NCBI RefSeq assembly: GCF_002159175.1
Contig: NZ_NFGZ01000025.1
Location: 1-43,038 of the forward strand
Reading direction: 5' to 3'
Source: Flavonifractor sp. An92
Lineage (GTDB): Bacteria; Bacillota; Clostridia; Oscillospirales; Oscillospiraceae
DNA length: 43,038 nt
Made by a program: the position numbers and the translations under genes. Positions 7,069-14,680 of the stretch are shown here, in pieces (the first letter of the stretch is position 1; each line of letters begins with the position of its first letter). The notes below the pieces were generated by a model. The model searched no databases. It worked only from the letters and a program-made list of their open reading frames with translations, and was not told the DNA's origin.

Positions 7069-8112
7069 TTAACCGCCGATGGCGGAGAGCACGCCCAGCA
7101 GGGGCAGCATCACCGACAGGAGCACCAGGCCCACGGCGGTGCACAGCACGATGACCAGGGTGTACTCGAACCGGCCCAGCAGGACGGCCAGATGCTCATC
7201 GGCCTCGGCCTGGCAGCGACGGGAGAGCTCCTCCATGGCCTGCTCCGACGCGCCGGAGCGGAAACCGGCGGAGAGGAGGCTGGCCTGGAGCCCGGTAAAG
7301 ATGCCGCACTCCTCCACAGCCTTGGAGAAGGGAGAGCCGGCGTCCATCTGCTCCTGGCAGCGCTGCAGGGCGGGAGACAGGGCGGTCCCCTCCAGCAGCT
7401 CCCGGGCGCGGGTGACCGACTCGTCCAGCGGCAGGCCGCTGGAGAGCATGAGGGCCATGGCGGAGGCGAAGCGGCTGCGGTCCACCGACTTGGCGGAGGC
7501 GGTGGAGGAGAGCAGGCGGCTCATAGCGGCCTGGCCCTTGGACGTGCGGAACAGCCACAGCAGGTACACCGCCGCCAGCACCAGCACCACGGCAAAGACG
7601 CCGGCCACATACTGGCTCACGGTGCCAAAGCGCATCAAGCCCTGGGCCACCGGGGACAGGCTCACGCCCAGCTGGCTGAACACCTGCTGGAACACGGGCA
7701 GCACCCGGGACACCAAGGCGAGAAAGACCACCGCGATGAGCACGGCCATGGCGGCGGGGTAGGCGATGGCCCGGCGGAGGCTCTGCCGCAGGGCAGCCTC
7801 CCGCCGGTAGAAGGTGGACAGGGCGGTCAGGACCTGATCCAGCCGTCCGGAGATCTGACCGATCTCCACCATGCGCAGCATGTAGGGGGGAAACACTCCG
7901 GTCTGCTCCAAGGCGCTGGAGAGGGACTGCCCCTCCACCAGGACGTCGTGGACCTGCCGCAGCAGGGCCTGCTGCCGGGGCGCGCGGGCGTCATCGGCCA
8001 GGATGCCGATGCTCTCTTCCGAACCGATGCCCGCCCGGACCATCAGAGAGAGCTGATAACAGAATACCGACAGCTCATCCATGCCCAGGGGGGTGTGTTT
8101 GCTTGCCTTCAT
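7069..8112 (-). CDS. PilC/GspF-type inner-membrane platform protein
   Basis: A 347-residue polytopic protein of the type II secretion F family, at the usual length for PilC. It shows the two-copy domain arrangement: GMDELSVFCYQLSLMVRAGI with GQISGRLDQVL in the first half, and SRFASAMALMLSSGLPLDESV with a matching second repeat. Three membrane regions lie near residues 110-140, 165-190 and 320-345. It would form the platform on which PilT acts. I place the start at ATG 8112 (MKASKHT), because GGGAG is about 8 nt upstream; the in-frame ATG at 8127 has its AAAGGGA almost touching it. Confidence 0.92.
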   Translation of the reverse strand: MKASKHTPLGMDELSVFCYQLSLMVRAGIGSEESIGILADDARAPRQQALLRQVHDVLVEGQSLSSALEQTGVFPPYMLRMVEIGQISGRLDQVLTALSTFYRREAALRQSLRRAIAYPAAMAVLIAVVFLALVSRVLPVFQQVFSQLGVSLSPVAQGLMRFGTVSQYVAGVFAVVLVLAAVYLLWLFRTSKGQAAMSRLLSSTASAKSVDRSRFASAMALMLSSGLPLDESVTRARELLEGTALSPALQRCQEQMDAGSPFSKAVEECGIFTGLQASLLSAGFRSGASEQAMEELSRRCQAEADEHLAVLLGRFEYTLVIVLCTAVGLVLLSVMLPLLGVLSAIGG

Positions 8113-8132
8113 GGCGTCATCTCCCATTCCCT

Positions 8133-9047
8133 TTAATAGGCGTATTTCGCGGAGTAATTGCTGGAGGTGGTAACGTATTTCATGATAGAGGAACTGCCCT
8201 TACCGGTGGAGACGAAGGTGGGGTCCATCAGGGTCCAGTTCTTGCCGTCGAAGTAAATGGCGTTCTTGACCCAGCCCACACCCTGGATGTACACGTCGAT
8301 CCAGGCGTGGTAGATCTTGCCGGCGTAGCCGATGACCAGCTTGCAGGGGATACCCTGGGAGCGGAGCATGGCGGCCATGACGGCCGAGTAGTCAAAGCAG
8401 ATGCCCTTCTTGCTGGCCAGCACCTTGTCCACATCAGGCAGGTAGCCTGTGGGCGGGTTGGCGGCCAGATCGTAGTCGTAGGTGAAGTTGCTGGTCACCC
8501 AGTTGAAGATGGCCTCCACCTTGGCCAGATCGGTGGTCTTGCCCTTGGTGATCTCCTTGCCCTTGGCCACGGTGGCGCTGGTGTCGGTGAAGTTCACGTA
8601 CTGGTTGGAGTACAGGAAGGGCAGGAAGGGGTCCCGCAGCTTCATGGTGACACTGGTGCTGTAAGCGGTGGAGTACTTGGTACCGCTGGTGTTCTCGTAG
8701 ACCTTGATGGAGTAGGTGCCGTCGCCCTCGGTGAGGGGGAAGGTCTCGTAAGTACCGGTGTTGTTCAGGTTGTAGGTGTAGGTGGTGCCGCCGCTCTTGG
8801 TGATCTGCACCTTGATGCGCACATTCTTGCCGCCGGTGTACTTCACCATGACAAAGCCCTCGGACAGGTTGGAGGCATCCACGACGGCCTTGTTGTTGGA
8901 CAGGACCTTCACGCCGGTCTGGACCGTGGTCACGGTGGGGATGTTGGCAGCCTGGGCGTGGAGATAGGACGTGCCCACGGCGCTGGCGGCCAGCACGCCG
9001 GCCAGGGCCAGGACCACGACTCGCTTCTTCACAGAAATCAGTTTCAA
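8133..9047 (-). CDS. Exported transglutaminase-like cysteine protease domain protein
   Basis: A 304-residue protein with a signal peptide (VVVLALAGVLAASAVG, cleavage near AQA-AN). An Ig-like beta region of about 100 residues follows, then a transglutaminase core with the triad Cys217 (KGICFDYS), His247 (YHAWI) and Asp275 (LMDPTF). The family includes peptidases, amidases and cross-linkers acting outside the cell. Its place between a sortase and pilC suggests a role in cross-linking or processing surface proteins or pili; this is inferred. It starts at TTG 9047 with AGGAGGT upstream and overlaps the sortase stop (TTGA). Confidence 0.88.
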   Translation of the reverse strand: MKLISVKKRVVVLALAGVLAASAVGTSYLHAQAANIPTVTTVQTGVKVLSNNKAVVDASNLSEGFVMVKYTGGKNVRIKVQITKSGGTTYTYNLNNTGTYETFPLTEGDGTYSIKVYENTSGTKYSTAYSTSVTMKLRDPFLPFLYSNQYVNFTDTSATVAKGKEITKGKTTDLAKVEAIFNWVTSNFTYDYDLAANPPTGYLPDVDKVLASKKGICFDYSAVMAAMLRSQGIPCKLVIGYAGKIYHAWIDVYIQGVGWVKNAIYFDGKNWTLMDPTFVSTGKGSSSIMKYVTTSSNYSAKYAY

Positions 9048-9799
9048 GGTGTGACCTCCTCAGTGGGGATGGGGGACGGATCGGCCGTCCCGATGTTCAG
9101 ATAATCGGGGTAATCGTAATCCTTCGTGTAGGGGAAGGAATCCACCTGCCGGGCGCGGACCACATAGCGGTGGTCGGCCACGCCGATGGGGGTGCAGGTG
9201 GTGAGGGTCAGGCAGGAAAAGCCCTGACAGTAGATGACGCTCCAGTCGTCGGGCTCCACGATGCTGGTCTTATCCCAGACATACTGGTAGATGACGTCCT
9301 CGTAGACCAGGTACAGGGTGTCGCCCGGCCCCAGCAGGTGCAGGTAGTAGAAGGGCACGTCATCGGTGATCTGTCCGTTGCGGATCCAGTTGCGGTGGCC
9401 GGCAATGGACACGTTTCCGCCCACTTCCTGGGGCATCTGGGCATAGTCATAGAGCCCCTCGCCCTGGAGCAGGGTGGACTCGCTGGTGCCGTCCAGAATG
9501 GGGATGTCGATCTCCAGCTTGGGGACGATCAGGCGCATGGTACCGCTGACATAGGCCTCCCGGGCCTCGGTAATGAAAACCTTGTCCTGGGGGAAGCCGC
9601 CGTCGTCGGCGCTGGGCCAGGGCGTGGGCTCCGGCGAGGGGGTGGCGGAGGGCTCCGCCGTCGGCGTGGGCGACGGGGTAAGGCGCGGTGTGGGCAGGAC
9701 AGCGGCCTGCCGGCTCTGACCGTACAGCAGGATGGCGGCCGCCAGCGCGGCGGCGGCCACCAGGAAGCACAGCAGGCCCAAAAGCTTACGTTTGTTCAT
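9044..9799 (-). CDS. Sortase (class D-like)
   Basis: A 251-residue membrane-anchored transpeptidase: N-terminal membrane helix (about 6-26), a Pro/Thr/Ser-rich linker (about 35-65), then the sortase beta-barrel. Catalytic residues are visible as His135 (AGHRN), Cys202 (TLTTC) and Arg211 (HRYVV). TLTTC with that spacing points to class D or a related class; I am not certain of the class. Sortases join proteins bearing a C-terminal sorting signal to the wall or to each other. I see no protein with an LPxTG-like tail in the window, so the substrate is elsewhere or non-standard. The gene lies 21 nt downstream of the regulator. Confidence 0.9.
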   Translation of the reverse strand: MNKRKLLGLLCFLVAAAALAAAILLYGQSRQAAVLPTPRLTPSPTPTAEPSATPSPEPTPWPSADDGGFPQDKVFITEAREAYVSGTMRLIVPKLEIDIPILDGTSESTLLQGEGLYDYAQMPQEVGGNVSIAGHRNWIRNGQITDDVPFYYLHLLGPGDTLYLVYEDVIYQYVWDKTSIVEPDDWSVIYCQGFSCLTLTTCTPIGVADHRYVVRARQVDSFPYTKDYDYPDYLNIGTADPSPIPTEEVTP

Positions 9800-9820
9800 G
9801 GTGCGTATGTACCTCGAAAA

Positions 9821-11035
9821 TCAGGCCAGCTCCAGTTCCCGCACCCGGCAGGAGAGCTTGAGGAAATTGCGCCGGTGCTGGCGGTAGAAGGAGGAGACGA
9901 TCCGCTCCATGACCATGGTGGCGTCCTCGTAGTTGGCCGAGGGGAGCATCACCACATACTGGGCGCCGCTGTACCGGGCGACCACGTCGCCCCGGCGCAG
10001 ACCGTTGATGAGGATCTCCAGCAGCTGGTCCATGGTGGTGTTGAGCACCCCCAGCTCGGGCATGCCGCCGCCGGGGAGGGACACGGTGATGAGCGCCAGA
10101 TGGACGCAGGTGCCGTTGCGGGCGGCGCGCCTGGCCTCCAGCCGGTAGGCCTCCCGGAAAAAGCCGTACTCGCACACGAAAGCGCCGGGCCGGGTGGCGG
10201 TCTCCTTCAGGCTCTGCTGAATGACGGCCAGGTCGGTCTCCATGCTCTTTTCGGTGTCCATGATGGCGGCGTAGAGGGAGCGCAGCTCCTCCGACGGGCT
10301 GACGCCCAGACTCCGGTAGAGGATGTCGGTGGCCCGCTCATAGGCCTCCAGCGCGGCCTGCTCCTTGCCCTGGTGGATCAGGGAGCGCACCAGCAGGATG
10401 TGGACCTCCTCGTCCAGGGGGTCCAGCTCGGCGGTGCGGGTACACAGCTGGGTCATATCCTCAAAGCGGCCGTGCTGCTCCAGCAGGGCGGCGTATTTCT
10501 TCACATGCTCCAGGAAGGCGGCGTGGTAGTGGGCATTCAGCGGGACCACCCACAGATTTCCGCTCTGCTTGGGGAGAAAATCGCCCCGGTAGAGGCGGGT
10601 CATCTCCTGATAGCAGTCCATCAGCTCCTCATCCGACAGGCCGGGGGTCCGGGCCGTGGCCACCAGCGCGTCGAACCGGTCGGTGTCCAGCTGGCACTCA
10701 ATGGCGGGGTTCCAGGAGTAGGAACCGCGCTTGGAGAGGATGGGCGACTGTTCCTGGGGGAACATGGGCTCCAGCATGGAGCGCACCCGATAGAGCAGCG
10801 TTTTCAGGGCGTTGATGGGATTGGAGCTGTTCTCACCGGGCCACAGGAGCTCCACCAGCTCCGACTGGGACACGTCCCGGTCCCGGTGTACGATCAGATA
10901 ACAAAGCACGTTCCAAAGCTTCTGAGAGCGATTGATCTCATCGGTCAACACGTTTCCACCGACCTGCATGCTGAATCCGCCCAGCATGCTCACTGAAACG
11001 GTGACCGGCGCGGCGTTGGCCGTGTTCCGCTTCAT
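9821..11035 (-). CDS. BTAD-type transcriptional regulator with degenerate GGDEF-like C-terminus
   Basis: A 404-residue protein with three parts. Residues about 10-110 are a winged-helix DNA-binding domain of the OmpR/SARP type (SVSMLGGFSMQVGG, VELLWPG, NALKTLLYRVR). Residues about 115-265 are a bacterial transcriptional activation domain of TPR-like helices (PLDEEVHILLVRSLIHQG, ALEAYERATDIL). The last about 130 residues resemble a GGDEF fold: RRGDVVARYSGAQYVVMLP aligns with the active strand, but GGDEF is replaced by SGAQY, so it should not make c-di-GMP. It is the first gene of the pilus/sortase operon and probably controls it. ATG 11035 has its own promoter 60 nt upstream. Confidence 0.88.
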   Translation of the reverse strand: MKRNTANAAPVTVSVSMLGGFSMQVGGNVLTDEINRSQKLWNVLCYLIVHRDRDVSQSELVELLWPGENSSNPINALKTLLYRVRSMLEPMFPQEQSPILSKRGSYSWNPAIECQLDTDRFDALVATARTPGLSDEELMDCYQEMTRLYRGDFLPKQSGNLWVVPLNAHYHAAFLEHVKKYAALLEQHGRFEDMTQLCTRTAELDPLDEEVHILLVRSLIHQGKEQAALEAYERATDILYRSLGVSPSEELRSLYAAIMDTEKSMETDLAVIQQSLKETATRPGAFVCEYGFFREAYRLEARRAARNGTCVHLALITVSLPGGGMPELGVLNTTMDQLLEILINGLRRGDVVARYSGAQYVVMLPSANYEDATMVMERIVSSFYRQHRRNFLKLSCRVRELELA

Positions 11036-11097
11036 GGCGCACTCCCCCTCTGAATATGACCTGAGCCCGCCGGAGCAGACCGGGGGCTGTCAAGACA

Positions 11098-11127
11098 ATT
11101 ATAACATTATTAGCAAGCATTTGCCAA
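11098..11127 (-). promoter_or_regulatory. SigA-type promoter of the regulator-sortase-pilus operon
   Basis: On the minus strand TTGGCA, an 18-nt AT-rich spacer and TATAAT. The predicted leader is about 55 nt. No other strong promoter or terminator is seen between here and 3870, so one transcript of about 7.2 kb is likely. Confidence 0.75.
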
Positions 11128-11198
11128 GAAAAACGCAATTTATTACCAAACAATTTTACCCGGCTTTTTGGGCCGAAACGGGGTAAACTGCCCAAAGA

Positions 11199-11819
11199 TC
11201 AGTCCGGGATGTAGGCGCGGACCCGCAGAACGGCCCCCAGGCTCTCCGCCAGGGCCCGGCAGCGCTGGATGTCCTCCGGGGACTTGTCCTTGTCCACCAC
11301 GGTCATGACCACATGGGGGACCTGCGCGGCGGCCAGGCGGGTGAACTCCAGCATGGCGTCCCAACCCTTGGCCCCGTCCCGGGGCTGGGTGACGGCGCAG
11401 TACTCCTCGCAGGTGGAGCCGTTGAGGGAGATGGACACCGTGTCGAACCGGCCGTGGAGCTGAGGCGTCACGTCCCGGCCGTGGATCAGGTTGGCGTGGC
11501 CGTTGGTGTTGATGCGCACGGGGGGGAACTTCTCCCCCAGGCGCTCCTTGAGCTGGTCGATGAGCCAGCAGATGTCGTCAATGCGGTAGCTGGGCTCGCC
11601 AAAGCCGCAGAACACCAGCTCCTGGTAGGAGCCCAGATCCCGGGCCAGCAGATTGTCCAGGGCCTCCTGACGGCTGGGCTCGTGGTCCAGCCACAGGTCG
11701 TCGGCGTAGATGCTGCCCTTGTGGCCGTTGTGGCGCAGGCAGAACACACAGGCACAGTCACACTTGTTGGTGAGGTTGACGTACAGCGCACCCTCATATT
11801 CATAAGAGATGGTCATCAT
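11199..11819 (-). CDS. TatD family-linked radical SAM protein
   Basis: A 206-residue radical S-adenosylmethionine enzyme. The iron-sulfur motif CX3CX2C is at about residues 21-28 (C-DCA-C-VF-C), followed by a GFGEP motif (SAM binding) and an INTNGHAN strand. It is compact and has no extra cluster domain. A family of this size and arrangement is known to sit next to tatD in Firmicutes, and here the gene starts 15 nt after the tatD stop. The reaction is unknown. The start is ATG 11819, with GGAGGAG 8 nt upstream; a second in-frame ATG follows directly. Confidence 0.88.
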   Translation of the reverse strand: MMTISYEYEGALYVNLTNKCDCACVFCLRHNGHKGSIYADDLWLDHEPSRQEALDNLLARDLGSYQELVFCGFGEPSYRIDDICWLIDQLKERLGEKFPPVRINTNGHANLIHGRDVTPQLHGRFDTVSISLNGSTCEEYCAVTQPRDGAKGWDAMLEFTRLAAAQVPHVVMTVVDKDKSPEDIQRCRALAESLGAVLRVRAYIPD

Positions 11820-11834
11820 GATCCATGCTCCTCC

Positions 11835-12599
11835 TCAATCGATACAAAACAATTTTTTGCCGTTGGCGGTGGTGATCTCCGCCACCTCCTCGGGCGTGAT
11901 GCCCTTGGCCTGGGCGATGGTCTCGGCCACCCGGTAGACATAACCGGAATCGTTGCGCCGCCCCCGGAAGGGCTCGGGCGTCAGGTAGGGGGAGTCGGTC
12001 TCCACCAGCATCCGCTCCAGCGGCACAGCGGCCAGAACCTCGGGGGCCTTGCGGGCATTTTTATAGGTGATGGGGCCGTCAAAGCCCAGATACCACCCCA
12101 GCTCCACCAGCTCCCGGGCCATTTCGGCGCTGCCGGAGTAGCAGTGGAACACGCCGGTCACGTCAGGGTACTCCTTCACCACGGCCAGGCAGTCCCCATG
12201 GGCCTCCCGGTCGTGGACGATCACCGGGAGCCGCAGCTCCCGGGCCAGCTCCAGCTGCTGACGGAACACGTTCTGCTGGAACTCCTTGGGGGGGTTCTCC
12301 TTCCAGTAGTAGTCCAGGCCGATCTCCCCGATGGCTTTTACCTTGGGGTGGGCGGCCAGGGCGCGCACCTGGGCCAGCATGGCCTCGTCCCACCCGGCGC
12401 AGTCGCTGGGGTGGACTCCCACGGCGGCGTAGACGTGGGGGAAGCGCTCGGCCAGCTCCACACAGGCGCGGGAGGAGGGCAGGTCGCAGCCGGGACAGAG
12501 CACCAGGCCCACGCCCCGCTGGGGCAGGGCGGCCAGGAGCTCATCCCGGTCGGAATCAAAACGCCCGTCGTAGTAGTGGGCGTGGGTATCAAACAGCAT
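11835..12599 (-). CDS. TatD family metal-dependent hydrolase (DNase)
   Basis: A 254-residue amidohydrolase-fold nuclease. All metal ligands are visible: the HxH in FDTHAHYYD, Glu in GEIGLDYYW, His in VIVHDREAH, His in FHCYSG, and Asp in VETDSPYL. TatD proteins are cytoplasmic 3'-5' exonucleases or DNases linked to repair. I place the start at ATG 12599, because GCAGGAGG is 5 nt upstream and the promoter (12637-12665) gives a leader of about 30 nt. The farther in-frame ATG at 12665 lies inside the promoter. Confidence 0.94.
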   Translation of the reverse strand: MLFDTHAHYYDGRFDSDRDELLAALPQRGVGLVLCPGCDLPSSRACVELAERFPHVYAAVGVHPSDCAGWDEAMLAQVRALAAHPKVKAIGEIGLDYYWKENPPKEFQQNVFRQQLELARELRLPVIVHDREAHGDCLAVVKEYPDVTGVFHCYSGSAEMARELVELGWYLGFDGPITYKNARKAPEVLAAVPLERMLVETDSPYLTPEPFRGRRNDSGYVYRVAETIAQAKGITPEEVAEITTANGKKLFCID

Positions 12600-12636
12600 G
12601 GGGGCCTCCTGCGAAAAGTAACATAAATTCCTTCTT

Positions 12637-12665
12637 ATCATACGCCCTTTTACCACTATTTGCAA
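12637..12665 (-). promoter_or_regulatory. SigA-type promoter of the tatD-radical SAM operon
   Basis: TTGCAA, a 17-nt spacer and TATGAT on the minus strand, located between the dehydrogenase stop and the tatD start. Confidence 0.8.
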
Positions 12666-12691
12666 GATGCTGCCTGCGCATGAAACCGAAT

Positions 12692-13636
12692 TTATACCAC
12701 GTGAATGGGGTGGCCGTCCAGCCAGGCCTTCAGGTTCTCACACACCAGCACCGCCCGCTTCTCCATGGACTGCGCGGTGGCGAAGGCGGCGTGGGGGGTA
12801 GCCAGCACGTTTTTGGCGGTGAGGAGGGGGTGGTTGGGGTCGATGGGGGGCTCGGTCTCAAAGACGTCGATGCCCGCCCCGGCGATGCGCCCGGCGTTGA
12901 GGGCGTCGGCCAGGGCCGCGCTGTCCACCACGCCGCCCCGGGCGGTGTTGATGAGGAGGGCGGTGGGCTTCATCTTGGCGATGCGCGCGGCGTCAATGAG
13001 GTGGTGGGTGTCGGCGGTGGCGGGGACGTGGAGAGAGACGATGTCGCTCTGATCCAGCAGAGTATCCAAATCCACCTGCTCCACCCCGGGCAGGTGCTTC
13101 TCCGAGCGGTTGTAGCCCAGCACCTTGCACCCGAAGGCGTTTGCCAGGGCGGCCACCCGGCTGCCGATGGCGCCCAGGCCCACCACACCGAAGGTCTTGC
13201 CCTCCAGCTCGAAGCCAACCAGCCCGTTCTTGGTGCCGGAGCGGCGGACGGCCGCGTCACACTGGGGGATGTTCCGGGCCAGGGACAGCACCAGGCCGAA
13301 CACCAGGTCGGCCACCGCCACGGTGGAGTATCCGGCGCAGTTGGACACGGTGATGCCCTGCTCCCGGCAGCAGTCCAGGTCCACATGGTCCACGCCGGTA
13401 AAGGCCACGTCGATGTATTTCAGGTTGGGGCAGTGCTCCAGCACCTCCCGCCGGTAGGGGAAGTTGGACAGCACCACCGCGTCGGCCTCCCGGGAGCGGC
13501 GGATGAGTTCCTCCGGGTTCTCGCTGCGGGTATCCCAGGCGGTGACTTCCATCCGCCCGGCCACGGCCTCCTCCACCAGGGAGAGCAGTTTGTCCTGGGG
13601 GATGCCCAGGGGTTCCAGAATGACCAGCTTTTTCAT
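12692..13636 (-). CDS. D-isomer-specific 2-hydroxyacid dehydrogenase
   Basis: A 314-residue NAD-dependent dehydrogenase of the D-lactate/glycerate/phosphoglycerate family. The Rossmann motif GVVGLGAIGSRVAAL is near residues 147-161, and the catalytic set is visible as Arg in INTARGG, Glu in DVFETEPP and His in ATPHAAF. It would reduce a 2-keto acid to the D-2-hydroxy acid or the reverse; the substrate cannot be read from sequence, and no serine-pathway partner is adjacent. I place the start at ATG 13636 (AAAGGAG 6 nt upstream). The in-frame extension to 13756 overlaps the small gene at 13671-13790 and looks artefactual. Confidence 0.92.
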   Translation of the reverse strand: MKKLVILEPLGIPQDKLLSLVEEAVAGRMEVTAWDTRSENPEELIRRSREADAVVLSNFPYRREVLEHCPNLKYIDVAFTGVDHVDLDCCREQGITVSNCAGYSTVAVADLVFGLVLSLARNIPQCDAAVRRSGTKNGLVGFELEGKTFGVVGLGAIGSRVAALANAFGCKVLGYNRSEKHLPGVEQVDLDTLLDQSDIVSLHVPATADTHHLIDAARIAKMKPTALLINTARGGVVDSAALADALNAGRIAGAGIDVFETEPPIDPNHPLLTAKNVLATPHAAFATAQSMEKRAVLVCENLKAWLDGHPIHVV

Positions 13637-13670
13637 CGTACGCTCCTTTTCCTCCGCAATGCGCCGGGGC

Positions 13671-13790
13671 TCAGGCCGCGTCCGAGAGCTCGGAGAGCGC
13701 CTCGCTCTCGCTGTCGGCGGAAAAACAGAACCGCCCGGCGTTGTCGTATACTTCAATATGTCCGCAGACCCATCTCAACTCGTAATTCAT
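13671..13790 (-). CDS. 39-residue small protein upstream of the dehydrogenase
   Basis: A short gene with AAGGGAG 8 nt before its ATG, ending 34 nt before the dehydrogenase start. The peptide has a Trp/Cys-containing N-terminus (MNYELRWVCGHIEVY), then GRFCFSADSESEALSEL. The pattern of beta strand, Gly-Arg-Phe, SAD and an acidic helix looks like a folded mini-protein rather than noise. It resembles short unannotated proteins that I recall from related Clostridia, without a known role. It may instead act as a leader peptide for the dehydrogenase. Confidence 0.65.
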   Translation of the reverse strand: MNYELRWVCGHIEVYDNAGRFCFSADSESEALSELSDAA

Positions 13791-13869
13791 AAAAGACGCT
13801 CCCTTCTCTCGAGGTTGGGTCCAGTGTACCGCAAGAGAGGTCCCATAAACGGGACTTTAGGGCGCCCGG

Positions 13870-14538
13870 TCAGTCGGGTACGGGGGTGTTGCTCAGGTCG
13901 GTGAGGAACTGCTCCCAGGCCTCCGGGTTGCGCACATAGTAGAGGGGGCACTCCTTGCCGGTGACGTCGTAGTGGCGGATGACCTGGCTGTTGTCCAGGT
14001 GGAACTCCTCCTGGAGCCAGCGCACCAGGCGGAGGAGGGACTGATAGGTGGCGTCGGTGAACTTGCCCTCCTCATCGGGGTGGCAGCACTCGATGGCGAT
14101 GGTGTCCACGTTGCGCTGGCTGCTGGCATAGGCGATCTCGTCCAGGGGGATGCACTGGATGATCTCCCCGTCCAGGCCGATGACAAAGTGGCTGCTGGCG
14201 TAGGTCTCACCGCTCTGGGCCAGCCCGGCGAAGTAGCTGCGGTTCTGCTCAGCGGTGGTGCCGGGGTTGCCCACATAGTGGACCACCACGCCGTTGACCT
14301 CCTCCAGGGGAGTGCCGGGGCGGGAGTAGGGGTTCACGTCCAGCAGCTCCTGCTGCACCCAGTCGGGCACTTCGGAGGGGGTATCGTGGGACATGAGGAA
14401 GAGCTGGATGCCCTTCACGCCCAGTAAAAGGACCACCACCGCCGCCAGGATGAGGGGCAGACGGAAGGGGTGGCGGGCAGGGGCAGACCGGGAGGGCTTG
14501 GCCACCCGCTTACCGCCCCGGGAACGAGTCTGTGTCAT
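13870..14538 (-). CDS. N-acetylmuramoyl-L-alanine amidase (amidase_2/PGRP fold), membrane-anchored
   Basis: A 222-residue cell-wall hydrolase. A basic N-terminus and one membrane helix (about 27-48) anchor it outside the membrane. The catalytic domain has zinc ligands in VVVHYVGN, VIRHYDVTGKECP (His and Cys) and the supporting IAIECCHP strand, as in amidase_2/peptidoglycan-recognition folds. It would cleave the lactyl amide bond of peptidoglycan. It has its own extended -10 promoter. Given the nearby spore genes, a sporulation role is possible but not shown. Confidence 0.9.
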   Translation of the reverse strand: MTQTRSRGGKRVAKPSRSAPARHPFRLPLILAAVVVLLLGVKGIQLFLMSHDTPSEVPDWVQQELLDVNPYSRPGTPLEEVNGVVVHYVGNPGTTAEQNRSYFAGLAQSGETYASSHFVIGLDGEIIQCIPLDEIAYASSQRNVDTIAIECCHPDEEGKFTDATYQSLLRLVRWLQEEFHLDNSQVIRHYDVTGKECPLYYVRNPEAWEQFLTDLSNTPVPD

Positions 14539-14580
14539 AGGGGTACCTCCTGACGGCCAGAGGGGCCGCGTGATTTTATC

Positions 14581-14589
14581 ATTATATCA
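14581..14589 (-). promoter_or_regulatory. Extended -10 promoter of the amidase gene
   Basis: On the minus strand TGATATAAT (TGn plus TATAAT) about 43 nt upstream of the ATG at 14538. No good -35. Confidence 0.55.
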
Positions 14590-14635
14590 TTTTTTCGCCA
14601 CGCCGTCCCCCTTTTTCGGTGGAAAAACAAAAAAA

Positions 14636-14663
14636 CCGGAGGGGCGGAAGTCCGCCCCTCCGG
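14636..14663 (-). terminator. Terminator of the htrA gene
   Basis: On the minus strand CCGGAGGGGCGG pairs with its complement around a very short loop, then seven T residues, within 20 nt of the stop at 14681. Confidence 0.9.
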
Positions 14664-14680
14664 GGGAAATGGCGCTGGGA

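Noticed and set aside
9044-9799. A sortase substrate in the same operon
   Set aside because: None of the operon's proteins ends with a sorting motif, hydrophobic segment and basic tail.
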